A DNA stretch of 64,000 nt from Oscillospiraceae bacterium (GTDB lineage Bacteria > Bacillota > Clostridia > Oscillospirales > Ruminococcaceae), in the NCBI GenBank assembly GCA_902779915.1, contig CACZDM010000005.1:23198-87197 (forward strand), read 5' to 3'. Below are positions 46,511 through 56,380 of the stretch, one piece after another; the stretch's first letter is position 1; every line of letters starts with the position of its first letter. The notes under the pieces are model-generated. The model ran no database searches. It was given only the letters and a program-made list of their open reading frames with translations, and was not told the origin of the DNA. The translations under genes and the position numbers were made by a program.

Positions 46511-47044
46511 TTAGCCTGCGATTTGCTGAGCCAGCACCATCGCTATTGACTGCGCCAGTTTAACGTGAACGTCGCTAAAGTCAGAATCATTGATTTTTAA
46601 AAACATAACCGCTCCGTTTAGGTCTCCTGCCGAGATGATTGGGGCGCAGACTGCGCATTCCAGATCAAGATTTTTAATGGGATATAGAGGTTTGTCTTGT
46701 GTATAGACATAGATTTGTCGCTTTTTAATAAATTTGCTGAGTTTGTCGGAAATTGGCTTTTCATTAACTTCTTTTTTAGAAATTCCCGATGAAGCAATAA
46801 TTTTTTCGCAATCGCATATCATTGATGGAGTGTCGGTGATTTTAGACAATATCGCAGCATACTGGTTCGCTGAAGAAAAAACCTCTCCAACAGGGGAATA
46901 TTTTTTCAAAACAATTTTTTCCTCAATGTCTGTATATATTTCTAATGGATCTCCTTCATGTATGCGCAAGGTTCGCCTAATTTCTTTAGGAATGACGATT
47001 CTTCCCAAATCATCTATTCTTCTAACAATTCCTGTGGCTTTCAT
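46511..47044 (-). CDS. spoVT: Stage V sporulation protein T (AbrB-type regulator)
   Basis: 177 residues, the SpoVT length. An N-terminal AbrB swapped-hairpin DNA-binding domain, KATGIVRRIDDLGRIVIPKE and IRRTLRIHEGDPLEIYTD, is followed by a GAF-like domain ending FLKINDSDFSDVHVKLAQSI. In spore formers it modulates forespore genes. GGAGG lies ahead of the ATG. No other sporulation operon lies in the window. It is retained intact, which suggests either spore formation or a reassigned role. Confidence 0.93.
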   Translation of the reverse strand: MKATGIVRRIDDLGRIVIPKEIRRTLRIHEGDPLEIYTDIEEKIVLKKYSPVGEVFSSANQYAAILSKITDTPSMICDCEKIIASSGISKKEVNEKPISDKLSKFIKKRQIYVYTQDKPLYPIKNLDLECAVCAPIISAGDLNGAVMFLKINDSDFSDVHVKLAQSIAMVLAQQIAG

Positions 47045-47250
47045 TTTTTATCCTCCAGTTTTGTTTTGTTTGTTTGGGCTGGCATATAGATCAGATATTT
47101 AAAAATATGTTTGTTTTATCAAGTTTTTATAATATACTCTGATTCCACACACTTCCCTTTGCTATTTATATTGTTGTCAATAATTTTTCCAAATATTCAT
47201 ATAAACGATTATATTTTTAAAATAAAAAGTGTTTTGAAAATTTTAAATTT
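47045..47250. other. AT-rich gap upstream of spoVT
   Basis: No gene or RNA recognised. The repeat pair begins at about 47251. Confidence 0.5.
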
Positions 47251-47454
47251 GGGTTATATTTGTTCCATTAATTTCTTTTCTGAAAATATAAGGGCCAAGT
47301 TAAAAAACTCAACTTTTTCAAACTGTCCTCAAGCGGTTTTTAAAAAACAATGCAAAAGCCAATCCGCCGCCGCCAGTTCGCAATTAACCATGCAATTCAA
47401 GCTGATTGAAAATGTCCAGGTTTTTTTAAAGTTAATCCTTAACAAGTGGTAGGT
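47251..47454 (-). repeat. Dispersed intergenic repeat, copy B
   Basis: Reverse-orientation copy: GGGTTATATTTGT at its left end, AAACAATGCAAAAGCCAATC in the middle and AACAAGTGGTAGGT at its right end. More diverged than copies A and D. It abuts copy C head to head, and AACAAGTGGTAG (47441-47452) is the exact reverse complement of the CTACCACTTGTT in copy C. Confidence 0.65.
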
Positions 47455-47479
47455 AAACGTCCTTAAATAGGCGGGCCTC

Positions 47480-47692
47480 GAGGACGCTTGACTACCACTT
47501 GTTATGGAAGCTTTGAAAAGAAATTGCGCCCCCGCAAGGTTTAATATTTAAGGTCGTTGTGAGCTGGCAGTGCTTGAATTGACTTTTGCGTTGTTTTTTA
47601 AAACAGACTCAAGGATATTCGAATTTATCTTGGATTTTTGACAAAAGACTTGATGTTTTAATCAAGTGATCTTATTGAAACAAATCTAACCC
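47480..47692 (+). repeat. Dispersed intergenic repeat, copy C
   Basis: Forward copy: CTACCACTTGTT, AGCTTTGAAAAG, AAGGTTTAAT, CGTTGTGAGC, TTGACTTTTGCGTTGTTTTT and CAAATCTAACCC at the end. With copy B it makes a large inverted structure between spoVT and rimP. Confidence 0.65.
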
Positions 47693-47829
47693 AAACTCAA
47701 AGAACAATTTGCATCTTTTGAAAATGCGTTTCAAGTTGCTGATAAACCGCCGCCCCCATGTTAAAATTGACAGTTTAATCAAAAAAACAGCATCTAAAAT
47801 TTGGATTGAGGATTTATTTAAAGAATTAT

Positions 47830-47858
47830 TTGACAAATTTCATAGGATGTGATATAAT
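47830..47858 (+). promoter_or_regulatory. Promoter for the rimP-nusA-infB cluster
   Basis: Perfect TTGACA at 47830-47835 and TATAAT at 47853-47858 with a 17-base spacer, about 95 bases before rimP. Confidence 0.9.
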
Positions 47859-47953
47859 TAGATTCAAGATTTTAAATATTTTAGTGTGTGTGTTGGCTGG
47901 GGTGTTTAAATCCGGCCTTTTGTCTTTAGAATTTGGTTTTGGAGATTGTTTTT

Positions 47954-48418
47954 ATGAATACTGTGGATGTTGTTTTTTTGATGGCTAAGCCTGTGCTTAA
48001 AAATTTGGGGCTTGAGATTTGGGACATTGTCTTTGAAAAAGAGGGCGCGAATTGGTTTTTGAGAATTTATCTTGACAAAAATGGTTCTCCCGTCACGATA
48101 GATGACTGTGAGATGGTTTCTAACTATGTTTCAAAAAGGCTTGATAAAGAGGATCCCATAAAGCACAGCTACTTTTTGGAGGTTTCATCTCCAGGCTTGG
48201 GAAGAAGACTTCGCAAGAAGGAGCATTTTTTAAAGATGCTTGGCCAGCAAATCTCTTTAAAGCTATATAGTCCGCTTGGCGGGAAAAAGCAATTTTTTGG
48301 AATTTTGCGCGACTTTAAAAATGAAAATATAAAGCTTGAAACGCAGGATGAAATGCTCAGCATTCCTCTATCTGCTTGCTCACATGTTAAACTAGATGAT
48401 GATTTGGACTTGGTTTAA
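47954..48418 (+). CDS. rimP: Ribosome maturation factor RimP
   Basis: 154 residues from the ATG at 47954, which has TTGGAG ten bases upstream; an ATG at 47933 has none. Conserved VLKNLGLEIWDIVFEKEGAN, FLRIYLDKNGSPVTIDDCE and LEVSSPGLGRRLRKKEHF. Assists 30S assembly. First gene of the classical nusA-infB cluster. Confidence 0.94.
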   Translation: MNTVDVVFLMAKPVLKNLGLEIWDIVFEKEGANWFLRIYLDKNGSPVTIDDCEMVSNYVSKRLDKEDPIKHSYFLEVSSPGLGRRLRKKEHFLKMLGQQISLKLYSPLGGKKQFFGILRDFKNENIKLETQDEMLSIPLSACSHVKLDDDLDLV

Positions 48419-48457
48419 TTTTAGATTATTTTTCAGGGGAAGGACGGAAATAATATA

Positions 48458-49711
48458 ATGAATGCAAAAGAGGCAAAGGAATTTTTTGAGGCTTTAAATT
48501 TTATTTCAGCTGAAAAAGGGATTGATCCTGATGTTTTGGCCGAAAAGCTTCAAAGCGCGATAACTCTAGCGGTTCGAAAGCAATATCATGGCGCAAGCCG
48601 AATAAATATCGTCATGGATCCGCTAAAATCTCGGTTTAAGGTTTCTTTTTCTAAACTGGTTGTTGAAGAGGTTGGTGATCCCGTAAATGAAATTTCGCTT
48701 GAAGCGGCGCTTGCGCATTCCAAAAAGGCTCGAGTTGGAGATTTGGTTGAGATAAAGGTCGATTCAAAACACATTGGCAGGATCGCGGCTCAGGCTGCAA
48801 AACAGCAGATTATGCAAATCATACGCGACGTTGAAAAAGAGACAATAACCGAAAAAATGGGGGACAAAGTTGGCGACATTATTTTGGCAAGAGTTGAAAG
48901 GGTTGACCCGGTTTCTCAAAATGTTGTTTTAAAAATTGACGGAAGCGAAGTTGCTTTGCCAAGGTCCAAACAGCTTTATAATGACGAGTTTTTTCCGGGA
49001 GACATTGCTAAGGTGTATGTGGTGTATCTTTCTTCCGGTGATTCGCAAAGTCCGCTGAAAATTTCCAGAACACATCCAAACTTTGTTCGGCGTCTTTTTG
49101 AGCTGGAGGTTCCTGAAATCAGCGATGGTAAAATAGAAATCAAAAAAGTTGCAAGAGAGGCGGGAGTTAGGTCAAAAGTTGCTGTATATAGCAATGACCC
49201 AAACCTTGAGCCTGTTGGCTGTTGCATTGGAAACCGAGGAATTCGAATCAATTCGGTTGTCAGCCAATTGGCCGGAGAAAAAATAGATGTCATTAGATAT
49301 AGCGACGATCCGAAAGAGTTTGTTTCTCAGGCTTTGTTGCCAGCAAAGGTTTTGGAAGTTGAGATTTTAGATGAGCCGAATTTGGAAAAAGTCGCTTTTG
49401 TTTCGGTTCCAGAAGATCAAATTTCCCTTGCAATCGGAAATCATGGGCTAAATGCAAAGCTTGCTGCAATGATAACAGGATTTAAAATAGACATCAATCC
49501 TCAAAGCGGTTTTTATGGTGAAGATTCAAGCCCCAGCCTCAAACAAAAGCTTCAAGCCAGGCTCCAGCAGCAACTTGAAAAGCAAAATCAAAAGAAAAAA
49601 AAGTCGCAAGAGCGGCCGCTGCTTTCCCCTGAAGAGCTTGTTGAAGAGGCCGACATTCACGCTTTTGAGGTTGAGGCTATGTTGGAAGAAGAAAGAAACA
49701 GTCGGGATTAA
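48458..49711 (+). CDS. nusA: Transcription termination/antitermination factor NusA
   Basis: 417 residues. N-terminal RNA-polymerase-binding domain (EKGIDPDVLAEKLQSAI, AVRKQYHG), S1 domain (GDIILARVERVDPVSQNVVL) and two KH domains (VGCCIGNRGIRINSVVSQLA and ISLAIGNHGLNAKLAAMI). The first KH reads CCIGNRG where most species have ACVGxRG. The C-terminal region is short and charged, without the acidic repeats of enterobacteria. Follows rimP by 39 bases. Confidence 0.97.
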   Translation: MNAKEAKEFFEALNFISAEKGIDPDVLAEKLQSAITLAVRKQYHGASRINIVMDPLKSRFKVSFSKLVVEEVGDPVNEISLEAALAHSKKARVGDLVEIKVDSKHIGRIAAQAAKQQIMQIIRDVEKETITEKMGDKVGDIILARVERVDPVSQNVVLKIDGSEVALPRSKQLYNDEFFPGDIAKVYVVYLSSGDSQSPLKISRTHPNFVRRLFELEVPEISDGKIEIKKVAREAGVRSKVAVYSNDPNLEPVGCCIGNRGIRINSVVSQLAGEKIDVIRYSDDPKEFVSQALLPAKVLEVEILDEPNLEKVAFVSVPEDQISLAIGNHGLNAKLAAMITGFKIDINPQSGFYGEDSSPSLKQKLQARLQQQLEKQNQKKKKSQERPLLSPEELVEEADIHAFEVEAMLEEERNSRD

Positions 49712-49751
49712 ATCAAGGGTTTATTAACAGTTTGCGAGGTGAGATTTTGCT

Positions 49752-50024
49752 GTGTTGCTTGAAAAAAATGTTCCGCTGAGAATGTGTGTTGCTTGTCGAA
49801 ATAAAAGGCCAAAAACAGAGCTTTTAAGGATTGTTAGGCAAAAAGAAACCGGAAAAATGTTTATAGATGAAACCAAAAAGGCTGATGGCAGGGGGGCATA
49901 TCTTTGCTGTGAAAAAGAGTGCCTGCGGCTTGCTCGCAAGAAAAAAGGATTTGAAAGAAGCTTTAAATGCAAAGTTTCAGGCTTGGTTTATGATGATTTG
50001 GAAAAAGAGTTGGAACATATATGA
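49752..50024 (+). CDS. rnpM: RNase P modulator RnpM (YlxR)
   Basis: 90 residues from a GTG start. The family core is visible: PLRMCVACRNKRPKTELLRI, FIDETKKADGRGAYLC and C...CLRLARKKKGFERSFK. RnpM binds and inhibits RNase P RNA in Bacillus. Its stop overlaps the ylxQ start by four bases. Confidence 0.92.
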   Translation: MLLEKNVPLRMCVACRNKRPKTELLRIVRQKETGKMFIDETKKADGRGAYLCCEKECLRLARKKKGFERSFKCKVSGLVYDDLEKELEHI

Positions 50025-50326
50025 AAGATATTTTAAAAAGTTTAGGGCTTTGTCGGCGCGCTGGGAAATTGGTTGTTGGATTTAGCGCGGTTTGCGATTT
50101 GTTTGCGGAGAGGCATTTAGATGTTGTTGTTTTTTTGGCGTCGGATGCTTCTTTAAAAACAGCTAAAGAAGTTCGATATTATGCAGATAAACATGGCGTT
50201 GAAGTGATCTGTCTTGACGTGACTAAATCCGAAATATGTCAAATTTTAAATAAACCTTTTGCAGTTTTAGCAATTACAGATATAAAAATGGCAAATATGA
50301 TCAAAAGTTATTTGCCAAAAACCTAG
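50021..50326 (+). CDS. ylxQ: L7Ae-family RNA-binding protein (YlxQ)
   Basis: 101 residues. LGLCRRAGKLVVGFSAVCDL at the start and the kink-turn binding fold FLASDASLKTAKEVRYYAD. Overlaps rnpM by ATGA, implying coupling. Sits between rnpM and infB as in Bacillus. Confidence 0.93.
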   Translation: MKDILKSLGLCRRAGKLVVGFSAVCDLFAERHLDVVVFLASDASLKTAKEVRYYADKHGVEVICLDVTKSEICQILNKPFAVLAITDIKMANMIKSYLPKT

Positions 50327-50379
50327 GCTGAATTGAAAGTTTAAATTTAACTACCAAATGAACGAGGAGTGATTTTTTT

Positions 50380-52929
50380 ATGATAAAAAAATGCAAAGTG
50401 TCGGACTTGGCTAGGGATTTGAATATAACATCCAAAGAGTTGATCGCTTTATTTGATGAATATTTACAAGATCACAAAAAAGCCAGCGCAGTTTTGAGCG
50501 AGGAAGAAATCAACATTGCTTTGGAAATATATTCTCAAAAAAATGAAGTTGAAAGTTTTGATTCATATTTTGCTTCTGCTTCCCAAAAAAAGGAAGATTA
50601 CAAAAAGCCAGAAAAGGCTAAACAATCCGAGAAATCTGAAAAACAATTAAACTTGGCTGATTCCAAAAAAAGAGATTCTAAACAAAACAGTCCTGGGGCT
50701 AAAAAGCAAGGAAAGAAGCTTATGAGTGCTAAAAACTCTGGAAAAGTTCAAGAATTTTCCAAGTCCAAGAAGGGTGAAGCCTCTAGAACGGGGGGCAGTG
50801 TTAAAAAGGACGCTTTAAACACGGGCTCTTCCGAGATCAAGGATTTTGCAAAAAGGTCGAAAAATTCCCCCAAAAAAGGAAAACTAGCCCAAACTATTGA
50901 GTTAAAGCCAAGAAACAGCGAGCCAGAGACAAATGTTGTTCGTGAAAAAGACAACGAGCGCCATATCGACACAAAATCCGTTCAGGTCAACCTCGACAAA
51001 TATAATGAACGCTATGAAAACATGGCAAGCCAAAACAGCCAGAACAAAATCAGAGATGGATTTTCCAAAAAGCAAAAGTTTAAACAGCGTTCAAGCAAAA
51101 AAAATCAGCGGTTTGTTAAAAGAGAAACAGAAGCGCAAAAGTTGCAGCGTTTGGCGTTGGAGCGCGCTAGGAATCAAAAACTCAAAGTTAAAATCCCGGA
51201 TGAAATTGTTGTTTCAAATCTTGCGGCGAGGCTTAAGGTTAATGTTTCGGAAGTGATCAAAAAGTTGATATCTCTTGGCGTTATGTCTGGAATGAATGAT
51301 CTGATCGATTTCGACACGGCGGCAATCGTTGCGGAGGAGCTTGGAGCAAAAGTTGAACACGAAGTCACAATAACAATCGAGGATCGTCTTTTTGAGGATG
51401 AAGAAGATGCAGGCGAAGATTTGGTTAAAAGAGACCCGGTTGTTGTTGTCATGGGGCATGTTGACCACGGCAAGACCAGCCTTTTAGACAAAATCAGAAA
51501 CTCGGAAGTGACTTCATCCGAAGCCGGCGGCATCACGCAGCACATCGGCGCATATCGAGTTCATGACAAGGCAAAAAACAGCATAACATTCCTGGACACT
51601 CCGGGGCACGAAGCGTTCACCTCAATGAGAATGCGTGGAGCAAACATGACTGACATAGCTATTTTGGTTGTTGCTGCGGACGACGGGATCATGCCGCAAA
51701 CGGTTGAAGCTATAAACCACGCTAAAGCAGCCAAAGTTTCAATCATCGTTGCGATCAATAAAATTGATAAGCCTGAAGCTGACGTCAATCGCGTTAAACA
51801 GGAGCTTACCGAGCATGGTCTTGTTCCGGAAGAATGGGGCGGCAGCACGATTTGCGTCCCGGTTTCAGCTAAAACTGGGGAAGGAATTGAGCAACTTTTG
51901 GAAATGGTTGATTTGGTTGCTGAGGTTAAAGAATTAAAGGCAAATCCCAATCGTTTTGCGAAAGGAGCCGTTGTTGAAGCATATTTAGACAAAGGCAGAG
52001 GGCCTGTTGCAACGCTTCTTGTTCAAAACGGAACTCTTCATGTTGGAGATTCTTTGATTGCGGGAGTTTCTGTTGGGCGTGTTCGCGCTATGCTTAATGA
52101 TAAAGGCAAGGAAGTTGAGGAGGCTGGGCCTTCAACGCCTGTTGAGATTATAGGCCTTTCTGAAGTCCCCTCCGCCGGAGACACATTTAACGCAGTTGCT
52201 AATGAAAAATTGGCGCGAGATCTTGTTGATAAACGAAAATTCCTAGAAAAACAAGAAAAATTTTCCTCATATAACAAAGTGACTCTGGATAATCTCTTTA
52301 GTCAGATTGAAGAGGGCGAGCGAAAAGAGCTTCCAATCATTGTTAAAGCCGATGTTTGGGGGTCTGTTGAGGCGATTAAAAGTTCGCTTGAAAAGCTTTC
52401 AAATGAGGAAGTTAAGGTTCGAGTCATTCATGGAGCGGTTGGAGCGGTTAACAAATCTGATGTTATGCTTGCTAATGCCTCCAAAGCGATTATTATTGGA
52501 TTTAATGTTCGGCCGGATTCTGTTGCAAAGCGCGCCGTCAAGGAGCATGGAATTGAGCTTCGGATATATCGCGTTATTTACGATGCTATTGAAGACGTTG
52601 AGCAAGCGATTAAAGGAATGCTCAAGCCTAAAATCAGGGAGCGTGATCTTGGGTCCGCCGAGGTTCGCCAAATATATAAAATTTCAAGCGTTGGAACAAT
52701 AGCCGGATGCTATATAACCGAAGGAAAAGTTTTGCGCAGCGCTAATATTCGGCTTGTTCGGGACGGGGTTGTTGTTGTTGAAGACTCTATAAAATCCCTA
52801 AAAAGATTCAAAGACGACGTTAAGGAAGTTGCAAAAGGCTTTGAATGCGGAATAGGGCTTGAGAAATTTAATGACATAAAAGTCGGAGATGTTTTTGAGT
52901 CGTTTATTTTGGAAGAATATCGTGACTGA
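50380..52929 (+). CDS. infB: Translation initiation factor IF-2
   Basis: 849 residues. N-terminal IF2N ([20 protein letters not shown]), a long Lys/Ser-rich linker, then the GTPase: [51 protein letters not shown] and [10 protein letters not shown]-terminal domains III-IV with [20 protein letters not shown] and fMet-tRNA-binding part. GAGGAG lies before the ATG. Normal length and arrangement. Confidence 0.98.
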   Translation: MIKKCKVSDLARDLNITSKELIALFDEYLQDHKKASAVLSEEEINIALEIYSQKNEVESFDSYFASASQKKEDYKKPEKAKQSEKSEKQLNLADSKKRDSKQNSPGAKKQGKKLMSAKNSGKVQEFSKSKKGEASRTGGSVKKDALNTGSSEIKDFAKRSKNSPKKGKLAQTIELKPRNSEPETNVVREKDNERHIDTKSVQVNLDKYNERYENMASQNSQNKIRDGFSKKQKFKQRSSKKNQRFVKRETEAQKLQRLALERARNQKLKVKIPDEIVVSNLAARLKVNVSEVIKKLISLGVMSGMNDLIDFDTAAIVAEELGAKVEHEVTITIEDRLFEDEEDAGEDLVKRDPVVVVMGHVDHGKTSLLDKIRNSEVTSSEAGGITQHIGAYRVHDKAKNSITFLDTPGHEAFTSMRMRGANMTDIAILVVAADDGIMPQTVEAINHAKAAKVSIIVAINKIDKPEADVNRVKQELTEHGLVPEEWGGSTICVPVSAKTGEGIEQLLEMVDLVAEVKELKANPNRFAKGAVVEAYLDKGRGPVATLLVQNGTLHVGDSLIAGVSVGRVRAMLNDKGKEVEEAGPSTPVEIIGLSEVPSAGDTFNAVANEKLARDLVDKRKFLEKQEKFSSYNKVTLDNLFSQIEEGERKELPIIVKADVWGSVEAIKSSLEKLSNEEVKVRVIHGAVGAVNKSDVMLANASKAIIIGFNVRPDSVAKRAVKEHGIELRIYRVIYDAIEDVEQAIKGMLKPKIRERDLGSAEVRQIYKISSVGTIAGCYITEGKVLRSANIRLVRDGVVVVEDSIKSLKRFKDDVKEVAKGFECGIGLEKFNDIKVGDVFESFILEEYRD

Positions 52930-52973
52930 TTGCGATATATTTTCGAGCATTTGGAAAATTATTGGAGGTTTTT

Positions 52974-53324
52974 ATGGCTGGTCACAAATCCGAGCGCATG
53001 GCTGAGGACATAAAAAGGGAAGTCAGCTTTTTGATTCGCGCTTTCAAAGATCCGCGCGTTGATTGTCAAAACTTGAGCGTTGTTCGTGTGGATGTTTTGG
53101 GAGATTGCTCGTTTGCAAAAGTGTATGTTAGCTCGCTTAAAGGAATGAACGATTCCAAACTTGCCGCCAAAGCTCTAACCGGAGCCAGTGGATATGTTAA
53201 ACGCGCGATTTCAAACAAACTCAGGCTCAAAAAAAGCCCTGAAATCAGGTTTATCGCTGATGATTCGATTGAATATGGCTCTCATTTGGATGAAATATTC
53301 TCTAAGATGCACGAAGGGGAGTAG
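52974..53324 (+). CDS. rbfA: Ribosome-binding factor A
   Basis: 116 residues from the ATG at 52974, with TTGGAGG seven bases upstream; a TTG at 52962 is inside that site. Conserved SERMAEDIKREVSFLIRAFK, DPRVDCQNLSVVRVDV and PEIRFIADDSIEYGSHLDEI. Late 30S maturation factor. Confidence 0.94.
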   Translation: MAGHKSERMAEDIKREVSFLIRAFKDPRVDCQNLSVVRVDVLGDCSFAKVYVSSLKGMNDSKLAAKALTGASGYVKRAISNKLRLKKSPEIRFIADDSIEYGSHLDEIFSKMHEGE

Positions 53325-53332
53325 ATGTTTAT

Positions 53333-54277
53333 ATGACTCAGAGTATTATCGATGTTTCTTGTCGATTTTTGGCTCAAAATGATAAAATATGTTTGGTTTG
53401 CCATGCATCTCCCGATGGAGACACTGTTGGAGGCGCTTTTGGTTTGTTTTATGCGCTAAAATCGCTTGGAAAAAGTGTTTATGTTGAATCTTTTGACGGA
53501 TTTCCCGAAAAATTTCGATATTTATATCCTGATAACATGGAAAAGTTTGAGCCAAAGCATTATGTCACAGTTGATGTTGCGGATGTTGGGTTATTGGGAG
53601 ACTGTCAAAAAAATTTGAGCTTCTCTTTATGCATCGATCACCATGAAAAAAACAGCATAGATGCTCGATATAAATGCGTTGACAGCGGGGCTGCTGCGAC
53701 TTGCGAGATCATATATTCAATTGTTAAACACCTAGGCGTTAAAATCAGCAGACAAATTGCCAACTGCCTATACACCGGAATTTCAACAGACACAGGCTGT
53801 TTCAGGTTTAGCAACACAACCCCTCAGACCCACAAAATAGCAGCGGAGTTAATTGAATCCGGGGCAAAGTCTTGCGAGATAAATTTTAGGCTTTTTGAAC
53901 AAAAAACGAAGGCTCGGCTGAAACTCGAAAGCTTAATTTTGAAAAATTTAGAATATTACTTTGGGGATAGATGCGCCATTGTTTTTGTCACCAGGGACAT
54001 GGTGCGTCAAGCAGGAGCCAGTGAAACTGATTTTGACGAAATTGCTTCAATTGCAAGGTCTCCCATAGATGTTTTAATTGGAATATCTGCGAGAGAGGTT
54101 GAAAATTGTCAATATAAAGTTTCGGTCAGGTCAAATCAAGGAGCGAGCGCTTTGAATGTCTGCAAATTTTTCGGCGGAGGGGGCCACAAAATGGCGGCTG
54201 GTTTTAAAATTAGCGGAGATATTGAAACTATTAAAGAAAAAATATTACAAAAAGTATATGAGGAGATTATCCATTGA
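53333..54277 (+). CDS. nrnA: DHH phosphoesterase, NrnA-type oligoribonuclease/pAp phosphatase
   Basis: 314 residues. DHH motifs: CHASPDGDTVGGAFGL, VDVADVGLLGD, CIDHHEKNS and, in the DHHA1 domain, FGGGGHKMAAGFKISG. Degrades nano-RNA and pAp in related organisms. Lies nine bases behind rbfA and overlaps truB by four bases, the usual order. Confidence 0.93.
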   Translation: MTQSIIDVSCRFLAQNDKICLVCHASPDGDTVGGAFGLFYALKSLGKSVYVESFDGFPEKFRYLYPDNMEKFEPKHYVTVDVADVGLLGDCQKNLSFSLCIDHHEKNSIDARYKCVDSGAAATCEIIYSIVKHLGVKISRQIANCLYTGISTDTGCFRFSNTTPQTHKIAAELIESGAKSCEINFRLFEQKTKARLKLESLILKNLEYYFGDRCAIVFVTRDMVRQAGASETDFDEIASIARSPIDVLIGISAREVENCQYKVSVRSNQGASALNVCKFFGGGGHKMAAGFKISGDIETIKEKILQKVYEEIIH

Positions 54278-55161
54278 ACGGCGTTTTGTGTGTGAATAAG
54301 CCTTCTGGGTTGACGTCTTTTGATGTTGTCGCGAAACTTCGGAGGATTTTGAGGATAAAAAAAATTGGTCACGCTGGAACCCTGGATCCCATGGCCACGG
54401 GGGTTTTGCCTGTTTTGATCGGCCAAGCAACAAAGGCTTTGTCATATCTTCCAAACAAAGATAAGAGATATGTTGCGCGCGTTGAATTCGGAAAAACCAC
54501 CGATACCCTAGACATAACCGGAAAGATTTTGAAAGAAACCAGAAGCCATTTAAAAAAATGTGACATAGACATGTGTTTGCAAAAATATGTTGGAAAAATA
54601 TTGCAAGTTCCTCCTATGTATTCGGCGGTTAAAAAAAACGGGATTCCTCTATATAAACTTGCAAGAGAGGGAAAAATTGTCGACAGAAACCCGCGCGAAG
54701 CCAATATATATGAGCTAAAATGTCTGCAATTTGACGAGGAGGCGCAGGAAGGTGAACTGGAAATTTTTTGCTCCAGCGGAACATATATTCGAACGCTTTG
54801 TGATGATTTGGGGCAAGATCTTGGCGTTGGAGGGGTTTTAACAAAGCTTTCGCGAACGATGGCTTGTGGATATGAGCTGAATGAATGCAAAAATTTGGAC
54901 GAAATATCTCAAATTGGGCGGCTTGGGAAGGCTTCGGAGATTGTTTTTCCGATTGATAGCTTGTTTGGGAGATTTCCAAAATTAAGGCTTGACCCAACCC
55001 AAGAGAGGCTGTTTCGAAACGGAGTTAGGCTTTGGCTTAAAGAGCTTTCTGAGGTTTCGGGGAGGGTTGCTGTCTATGGGAAAGCTTTTTTGGGGCTTGC
55101 GCATCCTCAGGACGGAAAGCTCAAAATTGACAGAATGTTTATTGAGGATAATGATGTATAG
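54274..55161 (+). CDS. truB: tRNA pseudouridine-55 synthase
   Basis: 295 residues from a TTG start overlapping nrnA. The start reads NGVLCVNKPSGLTSFDVVAK, the catalytic Asp is in HAGTLDPMATGVLPVLIG, and the substrate region has VPPMYSAVKKNGIPLYKLAR. The C-terminal PUA-like part is present. Forms psi55 in the T loop. Confidence 0.96.
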   Translation: MNGVLCVNKPSGLTSFDVVAKLRRILRIKKIGHAGTLDPMATGVLPVLIGQATKALSYLPNKDKRYVARVEFGKTTDTLDITGKILKETRSHLKKCDIDMCLQKYVGKILQVPPMYSAVKKNGIPLYKLAREGKIVDRNPREANIYELKCLQFDEEAQEGELEIFCSSGTYIRTLCDDLGQDLGVGGVLTKLSRTMACGYELNECKNLDEISQIGRLGKASEIVFPIDSLFGRFPKLRLDPTQERLFRNGVRLWLKELSEVSGRVAVYGKAFLGLAHPQDGKLKIDRMFIEDNDV

Positions 55162-56079
55162 ATGAAAATTTTCAAAACAGTTCCATTTTTTAAAGAAGAG
55201 ACAGCCGTTGCGCTGGGTTTTTTTGACGGCGTTCACATTGCGCACCAAAAGGTTATATCTTTAGCTTTGGAAAGCGGCTATATTCCAGTTGTTTTGACTT
55301 TCAGCGTTGATCGAAAAATTCCCGGAAGCAAAGGGGATTTGCTGCTTTTAAACGACGCAAAGACCAAGCAGGATTTAATTGAAAAATTGGGAGTTGAAGT
55401 TTTAGTTTCGCCGCCCTTCAGAGACATTCAAAACATTAGCGCCGAAGATTTTTTTAGCGAATATTTGGTTAAAAGATTGAATGCAAAAATTTTGATTTGT
55501 GGAGAAAATTTTAGATTTGGCAAGGGCGCTTTAGGTGATGTTGAATTATTAAAAAACATGTCAAAAAAAAGTGACATAAAAGTTTTGCCTGTTGAAATGG
55601 CGGTTGAGGATGGCGAAATTGTTTCGTCGTCGAGGGTTCGAAAGGCTTTAGCCCGGGCGGATTTAAAAACAGTTAAAAATTTGCTTGGGCGCAACTATTT
55701 TTGGACTTACCCGGTTTCAAAAGGCGAAAAAAATGGGAGGAAAATCGGATATCCAACAATAAATCAACAATTTCCCGCTGAGTGTATAATTCCCAGATCC
55801 GGGGTGTATGTTTCAAAAGTTCGGGTTGAAGGAAAGGAATATCTGGGTGTGAGCAATATCGGAATAAGGCCGTCTGTTAGCGTGTTGCGCAGGCCGATTG
55901 CCGAAACGCATATTGTTGATTTTTGTGGCAAAGAGCTATATGGAAAGCGTGTTTCGGTGACCATTTTGAATTATATTAGGCCGGAGAAAAAATTTGATTC
56001 AATTCAGGAGCTTAAAAATCAAATCAGTGAAGATGTTAAATTTGCCAAAAAATTAAAAAATAAACTGCAAAAATTGTGA
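55162..56079 (+). CDS. ribF: Bifunctional riboflavin kinase/FMN adenylyltransferase
   Basis: 305 residues. The adenylyltransferase half has ALGFFDGVHIAHQKVI, GENFRFGKGALGDVELL and VSSSRVRKAL; the kinase half has RKIGYPTINQQF and GVYVSKVRVEGKEYLGVSNI. Makes FMN and FAD. Starts on the base after truB and ends the cluster. Confidence 0.96.
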   Translation: MKIFKTVPFFKEETAVALGFFDGVHIAHQKVISLALESGYIPVVLTFSVDRKIPGSKGDLLLLNDAKTKQDLIEKLGVEVLVSPPFRDIQNISAEDFFSEYLVKRLNAKILICGENFRFGKGALGDVELLKNMSKKSDIKVLPVEMAVEDGEIVSSSRVRKALARADLKTVKNLLGRNYFWTYPVSKGEKNGRKIGYPTINQQFPAECIIPRSGVYVSKVRVEGKEYLGVSNIGIRPSVSVLRRPIAETHIVDFCGKELYGKRVSVTILNYIRPEKKFDSIQELKNQISEDVKFAKKLKNKLQKL

Positions 56080-56115
56080 GGTTTGACAAAATTTGAAAGT
56101 TTGTTGAATATGCGC

Positions 56116-56144
56116 TTGACATGTGGCTAGAGATGTTGTAAAAT
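56116..56144 (+). promoter_or_regulatory. Promoter of tRNA-Ala
   Basis: TTGACA at 56116-56121 and TAAAAT at 56139-56144, 17-base spacer, 25 bases before the tRNA. Confidence 0.85.
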
Positions 56145-56168
56145 AAATGCGTGTTTTTTGGTTTAATT

Positions 56169-56244
<76 letters not shown>

Positions 56245-56380
56245 TATTTGGCGAGATTGAAGAGTTGGTTTGACAGCAATATCTCAAATTACGATAAGTA
56301 AAATTAAAGATATATATTTTTATTTCAGCTTTTGATTAGCGTAAAACATTTCTAATTTATTGTATTTTAGGAGGGTTTTT

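Noticed and set aside
47111..47452. 113-codon frame running through repeat copy B
   Set aside because: The similar frame in copy D (62328-62531) shares only the residues forced by the DNA repeat; copies A and C are not open. Repeat DNA, not a gene.
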